Made by a program: the position numbers and the translations under genes. This document shows positions 52,672-63,656 of a stretch of DNA of 64,000 bases, piece after piece. The notes below the pieces were generated by a model, which saw nothing but the letters and a program-made list of their open reading frames with translations, had not been told where the DNA came from and ran no database searches. The DNA lies in NCBI GenBank assembly GCA_963920525.1, contig OY986438.1, positions 72,858,346 to 72,922,345 on the forward strand. The letters run 5' to 3'. This DNA is from Dichetophora obliterata. Lineage: Eukaryota; Arthropoda; Insecta; Diptera; Sciomyzidae. The number at the start of each line of letters is the position of its first letter. Position 1 is the stretch's first letter.

Positions 52672-53432
52672 AGTTAAAAAAACTAAACCCGACTACTAAA
52701 AAGCGCTCTCTAAAAAATATGAAACAAGAAAATATCCTCACCTGAAATTGTTAGGTACAAACTATTAAATATTTTTTGTCTATTAAATAAACAACTTACA
52801 CATAATATATTGTATTGCATACAATACTAATTTATAGTGCTGTTTAAAAGATATCCGTGGTCGTATACCACCTACCCTAACAAAACAATACATTTTAACA
52901 GTAGTCAGCGATCAAAAGCTTTAGGGAAAAGTGCATTACACATCTAGAGGGCGACATATGACAATTTATATGAGGTGGCATACTACCACGTATATATTTT
53001 AAACATAACTATAAATTAGTATTATATGCAATAAAATATATTTAGGGTATTCACAAGGTGTGCTATCATGTCATAATGTCATATTGTCCTAAGATTTTAC
53101 ACTAGCTTAAGCATTTTATTGTTGCCTTCCATATAAAAAAGTTCTAATATATTACAACTCTGAAAGCTATGTTTATTGAAGTGTCGTAATAAAACAGCTG
53201 TTTTTTATTTGCATTAATTTATCTTGTAAATTTTAGTTGTTAAATTTTAGGACAATATGACAATATGACTTGATAGCACACCTTGTGAATACCCTAATTA
53301 TGTGTAAGTTGTTTATTTAATAGACAAAAAAAAATATAATAGTTTGTACATAACAATTTCAGGTGAGAATATTTTCTTGTTTCATACTTTAAAGAGAGCG
53401 CTTTTTAGCAGTCGGTTTTTAGTTTTTTTAAC
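52672..53432. mobile_element. Foldback element with ~130-bp inverted ends and nested inverted repeats
   Basis: Left arm (52672-52805: AACTAAACCCGACTACTAAA ... TTAAATAAACAACTTACACA) and right arm (about 53300-53432) are inverted copies. A second inverted pair lies inside (52810-52880 with CCGTGGTCGTATACCACCT and 52970-53040 with AGGTGGCATACTACCACG). A MITE is inserted at 53043-53296. Confidence 0.78.
53043..53296. mobile_element. MITE with TAGGGTATTCAC ends, copy 2
   Basis: 254 bp, ~50-bp terminal inverted repeats (TAGGGTATTCACAAGGTGTG), flanked by ATT (53040-53042 and 53297-53299). Comparing with the opposite arm of the host foldback (AATATATTATGTG) shows the empty site and supports the ATT duplication. 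Confidence 0.78.
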
Positions 53433-53435
53433 TTA

Positions 53436-54300
53436 TTTTTTTTACAAATGATATTTTCAGCGTTTGCAAGCATTCATCCATGCATGCTTAAGCTGATGAA
53501 ATTCATATATATCACACCCGCAGAACTGGTCTCGCAATACCTGGTATGCAGGCTTAATGAAGATCTAGAGAGTATAAGTCAATGGGCTGTAAGCAATGGG
53601 TTTCAACTTAATGCGTCAAAATCATTTGTATTACCCATCAGCAAAGATAATGTCTTCTTTGAAGATAAACCGGACCTTATTTTAAAAGACCAAAAGTTAA
53701 GTCTCGTCAGCAAAATCAAAAATCTTGGTTTTCATATTAATTCTACACTTACCTGCAGTGATCACATCAACAGTGTGGTTCAAAAAGTATACTATATTCT
53801 GCGTAATCTAAGAGTTTCAGCTCTACGCCTGTGGAATTGAAACATAAACTTATTCTTCAACTTATACTACCTATTATTACTTATGCAGAATGTGTTTACA
53901 GCAATTTGGATTGCCGATCTCAATTAAAATTAAACTTAGCATTTAACCAGGTTACACGATATGTTTATGGGCTGCGAAATTTTGATCATATATCTCAGTT
54001 TAAAAAATCGATTCTTAGAAGTGATATTATTAACTATCTCAATGCTAGAAATTGTATCTTTCTGCATAAAATAATAGTGTTTAAAACACCTCCTTATTTG
54101 TTTGAAAAAAACGATTTGGTCACTCAACGAGAAGTTACATGCTAACCCCACCCAGTTTTAACTACAACAACTCCACAAGATTATTTTTTATTAATGCCAC
54201 TCGTCTTTGGAATTCTTTACCGAGCCATGTAAGAGCTTTAAGGGAAGTAACAAGATTTAGACTTGCCGTATTTCAACAATTCGCTTCTAATTAACGATTA
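53436..54300 (+). pseudogene. Non-LTR family A, copy A2, RT C-terminal part
   Basis: NDIFSAFASIHPCML, then a lesion where YADD should be, then VCRLNEDLESISQWAVSNGF, KNLGFHINSTLTCSDHINSV, and after a frameshift at about 53830 LILPIITYAECVYSNLDCRS, TRYVYGLRNFDHISQFKKSI and LNARNCIFLHKII. Clearly homologous to copy A1 (FGLRKFDRISHLSNK, LDARNCIFLQNLI). Inactive. Confidence 0.8.
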
Positions 54301-54445
54301 ATAAATTTACCAGTTTATTTAAACCAACACTTTCTTCTTGTCACTTTTTTTTCTTAATTACTTCTATTTTATACTCTATCTCGATTTCTCTATTTTTACT
54401 TAATATTAAGATTAACGTTTTTTCCTAAATGACCTCTATATTTAT

Positions 54446-54671
54446 TATGTTGACTTTATATGATTTAAATACAAATTCTAAATGTTTGATAGTTTTAATC
54501 ATACTTGATTTTAAATACATTTAAATTTTAAATTGAATTGTTCTAACTTTGACCTTAAGCTCAATAAACGATTTTAAACTATCAAACAACTAGAATTTGT
54601 ATTTAAAATCAAGTATGATTAAAACTATCAAACATTTAGAATTTGTATTTAAATCATATAAAGTCAACATA
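54446..54671. repeat. Perfect 73-bp inverted repeat, 80-nt loop
   Basis: 54446-54518 (TATGTTGACTTTATATGATT ...) and 54599-54671 are exact reverse complements by eye. They lie in the 3' region of copy A2 and would form a long hairpin in any transcript. Confidence 0.9.
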
Positions 54672-55049
54672 TTAAGATTAACTTTATAATAAGTATAATT
54701 GCTTAAATTAGGATTAAGAAAATCTTTAATCCTAAAAATATTATTCCAAATTGTACATTAAAAAAAAACTAAGTTCTTATCATATCTTGAACAGTCATCA
54801 GACCAGTTCACTTAACAAAAATGTTAAAATACTTCGGTGCTAACATTCCAAATGAGAACAAAAATACTTTAAGATCCAAAAAAACTTGGCCTTTAGATAT
54901 TGCGCAAATCGTTTTAAGGTCATTTGGAGTTATTTACGACTTAAACCATTTTGAATAATGTGTTGCCCAAACAAAAACACATATGAAATATATTATGACG
55001 AAGAATAAGCTTCTATAGATTTTTTTTTAATTTTTTAAAATATGCATCT

Positions 55050-55429
55050 GATATACATATTTTACGCACGTTGCATATTGATTTTACAAGGACTGCTTCG
55101 GAGACCTCTTTTCGTTATCGTGGCTATAGGTCGAATGATTTTTTATCATTGTTTAATAGTTTATCTCAAATAAACTGGTCAGAATGCTGGTTTTTAGAAT
55201 CTGTCGATAAAAAGCTAAATTTTTTCATAAACAACATAAATAATTTGTTTGATATGCATGTTCCCTTGCGCACACGTTACATTACCAATAAAAACTGTAC
55301 TTGGTTTACTCAGTCTGTCAAATTAGCACTTTAAATTTATTTATGCCATACCAATTTATTGAACTGGGAGGAATATAAAAAGCCAGGAATGAAGCTACAA
55401 ATTCTATTAGAATTACCAAAAAGTTTTAC
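55050..55429 (+). pseudogene. Non-LTR family A, copy A3, endonuclease-RT linker
   Basis: The frame at 55071 gives RTASETSFRYRGYRSNDFLS, INWSECWFLESVDKKLNFFI and MHVPLRTRYITNKNCTWFTQ, then a stop and KARNEATNSIRITKKFY in another frame. It breaks at 55429 and resumes at 57628 with FYFMSKLNP. This is the linker seen in CR1/jockey ORF2 between endonuclease and RT. Confidence 0.75.
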
Positions 55430-57627
55430 GTGAAAAGTTAATGATGGCATATTTTAATTACAATATTGTTTTTAATAATTCTAAAAAAAAATAATATTTT
55501 TTAGAATTAAAAAAATAATATTTTTTAGAATTATGTATAAGCTTAATGCCAATTAAGTTCATGAAGCAACAGGTTGCAACAACAATAAGTTCTTTGCAGA
55601 ACAAACCACCAAGCAGACTAGACAGCTGTTTCGTTGATAGCTACATCAACTCATCAGTAGTCTTCTGTGGCTTCTGCAGTACCACCCACTTTGATAAGCT
55701 TATACTAACACGTTCTGTTTAATTAAAACAGAATTATGTGCTGTAGGTCGCCTTTCAAAGCAATGTTTTTCTACTACTTTGCAAAAGCAAAGGTTCAAAA
55801 AAGCGACTGCATTGATTCTGCAAAGACTTGTTTGTTGTGCTCTTTGTTTACTTCTTTATCACGAATCAATCTAGGCTCCAACAGTTCGTTGGTATAAACC
55901 ATAGAAGGCGTGAAGAAGGTTTTTTTGAAAAAAGTTGTTTTGTGTGTAGAGACATAATAACATACTTGTTTTCATAGGTCGGGCTCGCACCAGTGTTTAC
56001 ATGAAAAGTTAATGATGGCATATTTTAATTACAATATTGTTTTTAATAATTCTAAAAAAAATAATATTTTTTAGAATTATGTATAAGCTTAATGCCAATT
56101 AAGTTCATGAAGCAACAGGTTGCAACAACAATAAGTTCTTTGCAGAACAAACCACCAAGCAGACTAGACAGCTGTTTCGTTGATAGCTACATCAACTCAT
56201 CAGTAGTCTTCTGTGGCTTCTGCAGTACCATCCACTTTGATAAGCTTATACTAACACGTTCTGTTTAATTAAAACAGAATTATGTGCTGTAGGTCGCCTT
56301 TCAAAGCAATGTTTTTCTACTACTTTGCAAAAGCAAAGGTTCAAAAAAGCGACTGCATTGATTCTGCAAAGACTTGTTTGTTGTGCTCTTTGTTTACTTC
56401 TTTATCACGAATCAATCTAGGCTCCAACAGTTCGCTGGTATAAACCATAGAAGGCGTGAAGAAGGTTTTTTTGAAAAAAGTTGTTTTATGTGTAGAGACA
56501 TAATAACATACTTGTTTTCATAGGTCGGGCTCGCACCAGTGTTTACATGAAAAGTTAATGATGGCATATTTTAATTACAATATTGTTTTTAATAATTCTA
56601 AAAAAAATAATATTTTTTAGAATTATGTATAAGCTTAATGCCAACAGCTGTCTAGTCTGCTTGGTGGTTTGTTCTGCAAAGAACTTATTGTTGTTGCAAC
56701 CTGTTGCTTCATGAACTTAATTGGCATTAAGCTTATACATAATTCTAAAAAATATTATTTTTTTTTTAGAATTATTAAAAACAATATTGTAATTAAAATA
56801 TGCCATCATTAACTTTTCATGTAAACACTGGTGCGAGCCCGACCTATGAAAACAAGTATGTTATTATGTCTCTACACATAAAACAACTTTTTTCAAAAAA
56901 ACCTTCTTCACGCCTTCTATGGTTTATACCAGCGAACTGTTGGAGCCTAGATTGATTCGTGATAAAGAAGTAAACAAAGAGCACAACAAACAAGTCTTTG
57001 CAGAATCAATGCAGTCGCTTTTTTGAACCTTTGCTTTTGCAAAGTAGTAGAAAAACATTGCTTTGTAAGGCGACCTACAGCACATAATTCTGTTTTAATT
57101 AAACAGAACGTGTTAGTATAAGCTTATCAAAGTGGATGGTACTGCAGAAGCCACAGAAGACTACTGATGAGTTGATGTAGCTATCAACGAAACAGTTGTC
57201 TAGTCTGCTTGGTGGTTTGTTCTGCAAAGAACTTATTGTTGTTGCAACCTGTTGCTTCATGAACTTAATTGGCATTAAGCTTATACATAATTCTAAAAAA
57301 TATTATTTTTTTTAGAATTATTAAAAACAATATTGTAATTAAAATATGCCATCATTAACTTTTCATGTAAACACTGGTGCGAGCCTGACCTATGAAAACA
57401 AGTATGTTATTATGTCTCTACACATAAAACAACTTTTTTCAAAAAAACCTTTTTCACACCTTCTATGGTTTATACCAGCGAACTGTTGGAGCCTAGATTG
57501 ATTCGTGATAAAGAAGTAAACAAAGAGCACAACAAACAAGTCTTTGCAGAATCAATGCAGTCGCTTTTTTGAACCTTTGCTTTTGCAAAGTAGTAGAAAA
57601 ACATTGCTTTGAAAGGCGACCTAAAAA
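55430..57627. mobile_element. 2.2-kb near-palindromic insertion (foldback of ~550-bp units)
   Basis: Flanked by TTTTAC at 55424-55429 and 57628-57633; the LINE frame is restored on removal. It contains direct units starting TGAAAAGTTAATGATGGC at 55431, 56002 and 56548 (partial), then the same units inverted from about 56645 to 57627. As a hairpin the arms run about 55746-56644 and 56721-57622, close to 900 bp each, with a ~76-nt loop and few differences. No coding sequence. Confidence 0.85.
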
Positions 57628-57633
57628 TTTTAC

Positions 57634-58261
57634 TTTATGTCAAAATTAAATCCGATTTTACCATCTAAACAGTTGTGGAAAAACCTGAAGAGCTTCGGTG
57701 TACATAATAAAGAAACCGAACATGTGATATTTACCCAAACTTCCAAAATGATTATTTCGTTGCTAATTCTACATCTACGGCCTCTTTTATATCTGCGTAT
57801 GTTGATGAACCTTTCAGTATGTGTCCCTATGAGTTTCAATTTAGCACAGTGAGCGAAATGGACATAGCACGCTGTATTAAAAAAATTAAATCAAACGCCA
57901 CTGGTGTTGATGGCATCTGCATTAAATTAATTAAATATATTTTACCATATGTACTGAGTCCACTTGCTCTCATAATAAACCACTGTTTTACCACTTCCAG
58001 GTATCCTAAGCTGTGGAAAGTAGCAACTGTTATTCCCATCGCGAAAAAAACCAATGCTTGCGGACCATCCGATTTCCGTCCAATAAGCTTATTGTCCTCG
58101 TTGTCCAAATATGCGAGCACCTCATGGCTGAACAAATTGTCCACCATATAAATACTTTTGACCTAATACATAATTTGCAGTCGGGCTTGTGACCTGGACA
58201 TAGCTGTTCTTCTGCTGTGGTAAAAATCTTGAACGACATTAGAGTGCCATATGATATGGGC
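57634..58261 (+). pseudogene. Non-LTR family A, copy A3, RT fingers region
   Basis: FMSKLNPILPSKQLWKNLKS, then after a frameshift MDIARCIKKIKSNATGVDGI (the KSxGxDGI box), PKLWKVATVIPIAKK, FRPISLLSSLSKY. It stops at 58261 where a gypsy element was inserted. Confidence 0.8.
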
Positions 58262-58527
58262 TATGGTAGTGTTTTATTTTGGTAAAAAATTTATTTTATA
58301 TTATATGCACATATAGTTTTTGGTTTTAATATTTTGAAGTTTTATTTTATAACACATTAACATTTATTATTCGTCTTTACAAATTGAAATATAATTTTAT
58401 AATGAAAATTTTTTTTAACATACATTTTTTATCTGTGACTTTTTTTATGATTATAAATAATAATTAGAATTAAACGTAAAGTATAAAAAATGAAACAAGT
58501 AAATATTTTAACAATTTGTCGACACTA
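58262..58527 (-). repeat. 3' LTR of the short-LTR gypsy element
   Basis: 266 bp copy of the 5' LTR. The adjacent purine tract GGAGGGGGAG (minus strand, 58543-58534) is the likely plus-strand primer. Confidence 0.9.
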
Positions 58528-58553
58528 AAAATACTCCCCCTCCAATTGAACAC

Positions 58554-59611
58554 TTATATAATATTAAAAGAAACTTTCTTTTTAAAAGAATTGTTTGAAG
58601 GAGTAGAATTGTGTATTTCTGTTTTTGAATTAGTGTATGCTGGTTTGAGATGATCAATAGAGACGGATTTTATTGTGTTACCGTATTGAATTTGAAATGT
58701 TTTCTCGTGTTTAGAAATTACTTTAAAAGGACCTTCAAATGGTTGTTGAAGTCCAGATAAATGATTTATTTTTACAAAAACATATTCACAAGTACTCAGC
58801 GATTTTGGAACATAACTTTTGTCATTATTATGATTAACAATTTTTGAACGAATGTGGGATAAATGTTCTCTTAATTTTTGAAGAGTATGATCCGTGTTCA
58901 TATTATCATTATTTGGAACAACCAATTCCCCTGGTAACTTTAAGGTTTGATCGTAAACTAACTCCGCAGAAGAACAATTTAAATCTTATTTTTTTGCGGT
59001 TCGTATGCCAAGAAGTATCCATGGTAAAAGTTCTGAATCTTCTGAAGTATGGAATCTTCTGAACATACAAAAGACGTCTTGAGTTGTCGATGAAAACGTT
59101 CTATCATCCCGTTTGATTGTGGATGAAATGACGAAGTGTGAATTTTGTGTGCACCTAGTAATTTTGTTAATTCACTGAATAATTTTGATGTAAATTGAGT
59201 GCCTTGATCGACAGTAATAGTAAGAGGAACACCAAAACGTGGAACATAATTTTGAACGAAAGTATTTGCTACAGTTTGTGCCAAGATATTTTTTAGAGGG
59301 TATACGTCTGGCCAACGCGTATGTCTATCTATGATTGTTAGCATATATCGAAAATCATTTGATATAGGTAGTGGTCCCACTAGATCCATATGAATATGTT
59401 CAAATCTGCCTGGTGGAATTTCGATTTTTTGGATAGGTGTTTTTGTGTATACATTAATTTTGGATTTTTGACAGTTAATACAACTTGATGACCAATCATT
59501 TATTTCTTTTCGCATATTAGGCCAAAAGTATTTTGATTGTATTAATCGTCTAGTGGCTCGTACACCAGGATGAGACAATGAATGAATTTTGTCAAATATA
59601 CTCTTTCGCAT
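58554..59611 (-). pseudogene. pol: Integrase of the short-LTR gypsy element
   Basis: 59611-58979: zinc finger (HSLSHPGVRATRRLI ... CINCQKSK), core with HMDLVGPLP (first Asp), TVDQGTQFTSKLF (second) and SNGMIERFHRQLK (Glu). A frame break at about 58980 precedes 58925-58554, which holds the C-terminal part with LQQPFEGPFKVISK (GPF motif) and SIDHLKPAY. All three catalytic residues are present; the gene is broken by at least one frameshift. Confidence 0.85.
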
Positions 59612-60056
59612 GGAAGTTGGAACGAAGGGTCGTGTAGAGTGACTAGAAATGTCACACCAAATTTTAATATTTAAAATAGGAATTAGAACTTCTTTTAAAT
59701 TGCATTTAGAATTTGGAGATTTAATTAGAATTTGTAGAGTCTCGTCTGTTTGTTGTTCTTTGTGTAGTGTTTGAAAATTTATATCTTGTGAAGATATCGC
59801 GTCAATTTCTGGAATGCGAGAAAGTGTGTCTGCAACTATGTTTGTTTACCAGAAATGTATTGTATGTTGTTTGTGAATTGAGCTATGTATTCTAAATGTC
59901 GTGTTTGTCGGGGTGATCTATCAGTTTTTGAATTTATAATAAATGTCAATGGTTTGTGATCAGTGTATATAATAAATTGCCTTCCTTCTAAAAAATGTCT
60001 AAAATGTTTGACAGCGCGGTAAATTCCTAAAAGTTCTCTATCAAAGGTTGAATACT

Positions 60057-61604
60057 TTATTTCTGTTTTTGACTAAGTTTTTGAGAAAAATATGCTAGAG
60101 GTTCCCAACTATCTCTTGTGGATTGTTGTAGAACAGCTCCAATAGCGACGTTTGATGCATCCACTGCTAGAGATAATTTTGCATATTTATTGAAATGTGT
60201 GAGAAGAGTATTTTTGGCAAAAAGAGAGCGAACTTTCTCAAATGCAATTGTTGATTTTTCAGTCCAAGTTAATTGTTTAGTTTTATATTTGGATGCAGAT
60301 GTTAGCATTTCGTGCAGAGAACTTAGTTCTGCAGCTAACATCGGGATGTAACGATGGTAATAATTAACCATTCCAATAAACTTTTGAAGTTTATTTATAG
60401 AAGTTGATCTATCAAAATTTATAATTAAATTAACTCTATCTTTAGAGGGTTGTATTCCTTTAGAAGAAATTTCATAACTAAGAAAATCTAGTGAAGGTAC
60501 ACCGAAAATACATTTTGAAGGTTTGATGTTAAGTCCATATTGTTGTAGTAGATTAAAAATAATTTTTAGATGTTCTAAATGTTGATTCTCATTTTCACTT
60601 GCAATTAAAATGTCATCCACGTATGTAAACACAAAGTCTAAACCAAAAAATATTTCATTGATGAAACGTTGGAAGGTTTGAGCACTATTTCTCAAACCGA
60701 ATGGCATGCGTAAAAATTCAAACATTCCGAATGGAGTAGTTATTGCCGTTTTATAAACATCTTCTTCGGCCATTGGAATCTGGTGGTATGCACGAACAAG
60801 ATCAATTTTCGAAAATACGGTTTTGTTTTTTAGTTCGATGCTTCGATCATGTATGTGTGGAAGAGGATAACGATCGGGTACGGTAATACAATTGAGCATT
60901 CTATAATCTCCACATGGTCGCCAATCATTTTGTTCTTTTTTAGGGACTAAATGAAGGGCAGATTCAATAGGAGAATTAGAAGGTCTGCAAATTCCGACTT
61001 TTACAAGGTATTCAAATTCCGTTTTGGCTATTTTCATTTTGATTGGATCTAAACGACGTGGTTTTGTATATGGAAAAATTCCTTTTGTTTCTATCCTATG
61101 AACCGTACTATGCTTCACTGGTTTGGTGTAGTCTGGTTCAGAGGTGAGAGCAGGAAATTCTTGAAGAAGGGTGGAAAATTTGTTTTCATGGAGAGGTAAT
61201 TTGAGAGAGTAAATATCACAAAAGCCAGAAGTTCCATTTACTTTTAGTTTAGTGGTTAAATCGATTATTTGTTTATTTTTGATATCAAATATGATTCCAA
61301 ACTTTTCCAAAAAATTTGCTCCAATGATAGGTGTTGAAATATTAGCTAATAAAAATGGAAATTCGAAATCACGACGAAGACCTAAGTCAATTTTAAAGAG
61401 TTTTGAACCGAAAGTTTCTATTGATGAGCCATTAGCAGCTATTAAATTGATGTCAGAATGTCTTTTAATTGATTTGAATTTTGAAGATGGTACAACTGAA
61501 ACTGCCACACCAGTATCTATTAAAAAATTTAAATTATTGCATTTATCTAAAACAAAAAGGCGGCGTGCAGGTTTAATTTGAGTTCCATTATCTGCCACCG
61601 TCAT
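60057..61604 (-). pseudogene. pol: Protease, reverse transcriptase and part of RNase H
   Basis: An open frame of 515 residues. Protease active site [13 protein letters not shown] at about residue 30. RT from about 190: [50 protein letters not shown] and the catalytic [10 protein letters not shown] at about 330. The connection has [13 protein letters not shown]. RNase H begins at [18 protein letters not shown]. The frame ends at 60057 within RNase H; similar sequence goes on out of frame to about 59630. Coding up to that point appears intact. Confidence 0.88.
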
Positions 61605-61615
61605 AATGGAATTAT

Positions 61616-62604
61616 TTAGTTTAAATTTTGGTTCGATGTGTTGTTGTTTTCATTTTTATTAACAAAAGCGCATGGTTTTATACATTTTATTGCATTTTTA
61701 TTAAATTTTCTATGATACCAACATATATTATCACGTGAATTTGAATATCGTCGTCTGGAGTTGCTTCTAAATTTTGAATTGTTCCGGTCGTGAGATCTTG
61801 ATCTTGTTTTAAGTTCTGCTTTGTCCAGTGTAATTTGATTTAAATTTTGACAAAGTGTTGTAGTAATTTGGACTAAGTTCTGCATACATTGTTCCATAGA
61901 ATTTTGATTGATGCTCGAAATTGAAGTTGAATTTTGAAATTTATTGGTGACTTCATAAATTTTGTCTGCCAAGTTTATTCTTTTATCACTACAAGACGTT
62001 AAATGGATTTGTAATTGTTGTGGTAATTTGTGTTGCCACAATTTATAAAGTTGTTCGCGACCGACGATTGATTCAGAACCGGCCAGGGACTTCATGTCTC
62101 TGAAAAATTCGGAGGGTTTACGGTCACCCAATTGAGTGTTGGAAAAAAGTTCTTCCAATCTTTTCTCTTCGCTAAGAGAAAATCTAATAGTGAATAGTTG
62201 TGAATAATTGTGAATAGTTGGAGGTGGATTAATAATATCTAAAATCTTTGTAATAACATGTTGTGGAAGAGAAATAAGAACTAATTGGAATTTTAAATCA
62301 TCATTTGTGATATTGTGTAACGTGAATTGTACTTCTGTTTGTAAAAACCAAGCGTCGGGACATTCAAACAGAATGTTGGTAATTTAATATGAGTTTGAGT
62401 TATAGGTGTATGAGGAATATGTGTGGTTTGATTTTGAAAAGTTGTGGCGTTGTTTTCCATTGTTGTGTTTCGTTTTGGTGAGTGGTGCATTGGTGTTGAT
62501 GTATTAGATGGAGGTGTTGGAGAAATGTTTGTGTTTTCTTCGAAAGCGGGAGTGTTAATATCAATTAAAGGATTGTTTCTAGTAAAAGACCTAGTTAATA
62601 CCAT
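61616..62604 (-). pseudogene. gag: gag of the short-LTR gypsy element, one frameshift
   Basis: Starts at 62604 (MVLTRSFTRNNPLIDINTPA), with THIKLPTFCLNVPTLGF near 62390-62340. The frame then shifts and continues to 61616 with LEELFSNTQLGDRKPSEFFR, MKSLAGSESIVGREQLYKLW and a knuckle-like CWYHRKFNKNAIKCIKPCAF. EELGDRKPSxFLRxMRxLAG...LLRxLWLxRLP is the usual capsid signature of this gypsy group. Confidence 0.82.
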
Positions 62605-62917
62605 TTAAAAAACTTTAATATAGTAAAGTTATTCAATTGGAGAGTTGTTTACAGTTGTAGGCTATTTAACAATATTGTAAAGTAGGAAAATTTTATCAAT
62701 AACAAATTCATTTATTGATTAAGAAGATTTGATTAATAAGTTATGAGTTTTAAAAGATTTTAATGATTAGAAAAAAATTAATTAAGTTCATTAATATTAT
62801 TTAAGTTTAAATTTAAAAGTTAAATTGTTGATTATAAATTTAATATATGTGTAATATGCAATGATAATATTTGTAATGATAATATAAATAGTAATAAATA
62901 ATAAATCATAAATAATA

Positions 62918-63235
62918 TTATTTAAACTTATCTTGCAGTTTGTTGTTGATGTTAGGTTGTTCTTGTTTTGTAGTTGGTAGCGACTTGTATGGTTGGTGCT
63001 TCCGTAGACAAACGGCGGTATTTGATGATGATGTTGGTTTTTCACATAAATTTTTGAAGAAGTTGTTGAAATTTACTGTCGTTATTTTTGTGCTTGTTTG
63101 TGTTGTTGTTGCTGCTGTTATTGTTGTTTCGACTGGTATTGACGCTGGTGATGATTTGTTATTGAAGGGTGAAGTTGGTACGTTTTGATAACGTCGCTTC
63201 AATTGGATGTTTTCGTTTCCGATAATTGTGAACAA
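62918..63235 (-). CDS. Small open frame in the gypsy leader
   Basis: A 105-codon frame starting MFTIIGNENIQLKRRYQNVP, very rich in Thr, Asn, Ser and Lys, upstream of gag. No domain recognised. It may be an upstream ORF of the leader or chance in an AT-rich region. Confidence 0.25.
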   Translation of the reverse strand: MFTIIGNENIQLKRRYQNVPTSPFNNKSSPASIPVETTITAATTTQTSTKITTVNFNNFFKNLCEKPTSSSNTAVCLRKHQPYKSLPTTKQEQPNINNKLQDKFK

Positions 63236-63370
63236 TACAAATTGGTGGTGTGGGCGTTGAGAAATCGAAGAGTTATTTATAGTTGGACGTGGTAGAGGAA
63301 GAATAGCTGTCTTTTATTCAGTCAGCAGAATAATATGCACGTAGGATCGTTGCAGCAAGGTCGTTGCAGG

Positions 63371-63388
63371 ATCGTTGCAGGATCGCCA
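63371..63388 (-). promoter_or_regulatory. Probable primer binding site
   Basis: The minus strand reads TGGCGATCCTGCAACGAT two bases inside the 5' LTR. The first 12 nt would pair with an arginine tRNA 3' end (GCAGGATCGCCA, from memory). GTTGCAGGATC-like copies are repeated just outside it (63335-63380). Confidence 0.6.
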
Positions 63389-63390
63389 AT

Positions 63391-63655
63391 TATGGTAGTG
63401 TTTTATTTTGGTAAAAAATTTATTTTATATTATATGCACATATAGTTTTTGGTTTTAATATTTTGAAGTTTTATTTTATAACACATTTACATTTATTATT
63501 CGTCTTTACAAATTGAAATATAATTTTATAATGAAAATTTTTTTAACATACATTTTTTATCTGTGACTTTTTTTATGATTATAAATAATAATTAGAATTA
63601 AACGTAAAGCATAAAAAATGAAACAAGTAAATATTTTAACAATTTGTCGACACTA
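63391..63655 (-). repeat. 5' LTR of the short-LTR gypsy element
   Basis: 265 bp, core TGTCGACAAATTG ... AAATAAAACA on the minus strand. Confidence 0.9.
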
Positions 63656-63656
63656 C

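Larger units (their letters stand above)
50595..53435. mobile_element. Composite non-coding insertion in copy A2 with CCCGACT ends
   Basis: Splits the RT at a T run. The left end begins ACCCGACTACGACGAAGCAA, and the right end reads inwards as AACTAAAAACCGACTGCTAA. Inside: a ~120-bp satellite, a spacer, and a foldback (52672-53432) whose own left end is AACTAAACCCGACTACTAAA. The shared CCGACT termini suggest one family of non-autonomous elements. No coding sequence. Confidence 0.55.
58262..63656 (-). mobile_element. Ty3/gypsy retrotransposon with short LTRs, minus strand
   Basis: LTRs of about 265 bp at 58262-58527 and 63391-63655; duplication ATGGGC at 58256-58261 and 63657-63662. The family A frame is restored on removal. 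LTRs differ at about three positions (two substitutions, one T-run length), so the insertion is fairly young. The order on the minus strand is leader, gag, protease-RT-RNase H, integrase. Frames are broken in gag, after RNase H and in integrase. Confidence 0.92.
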
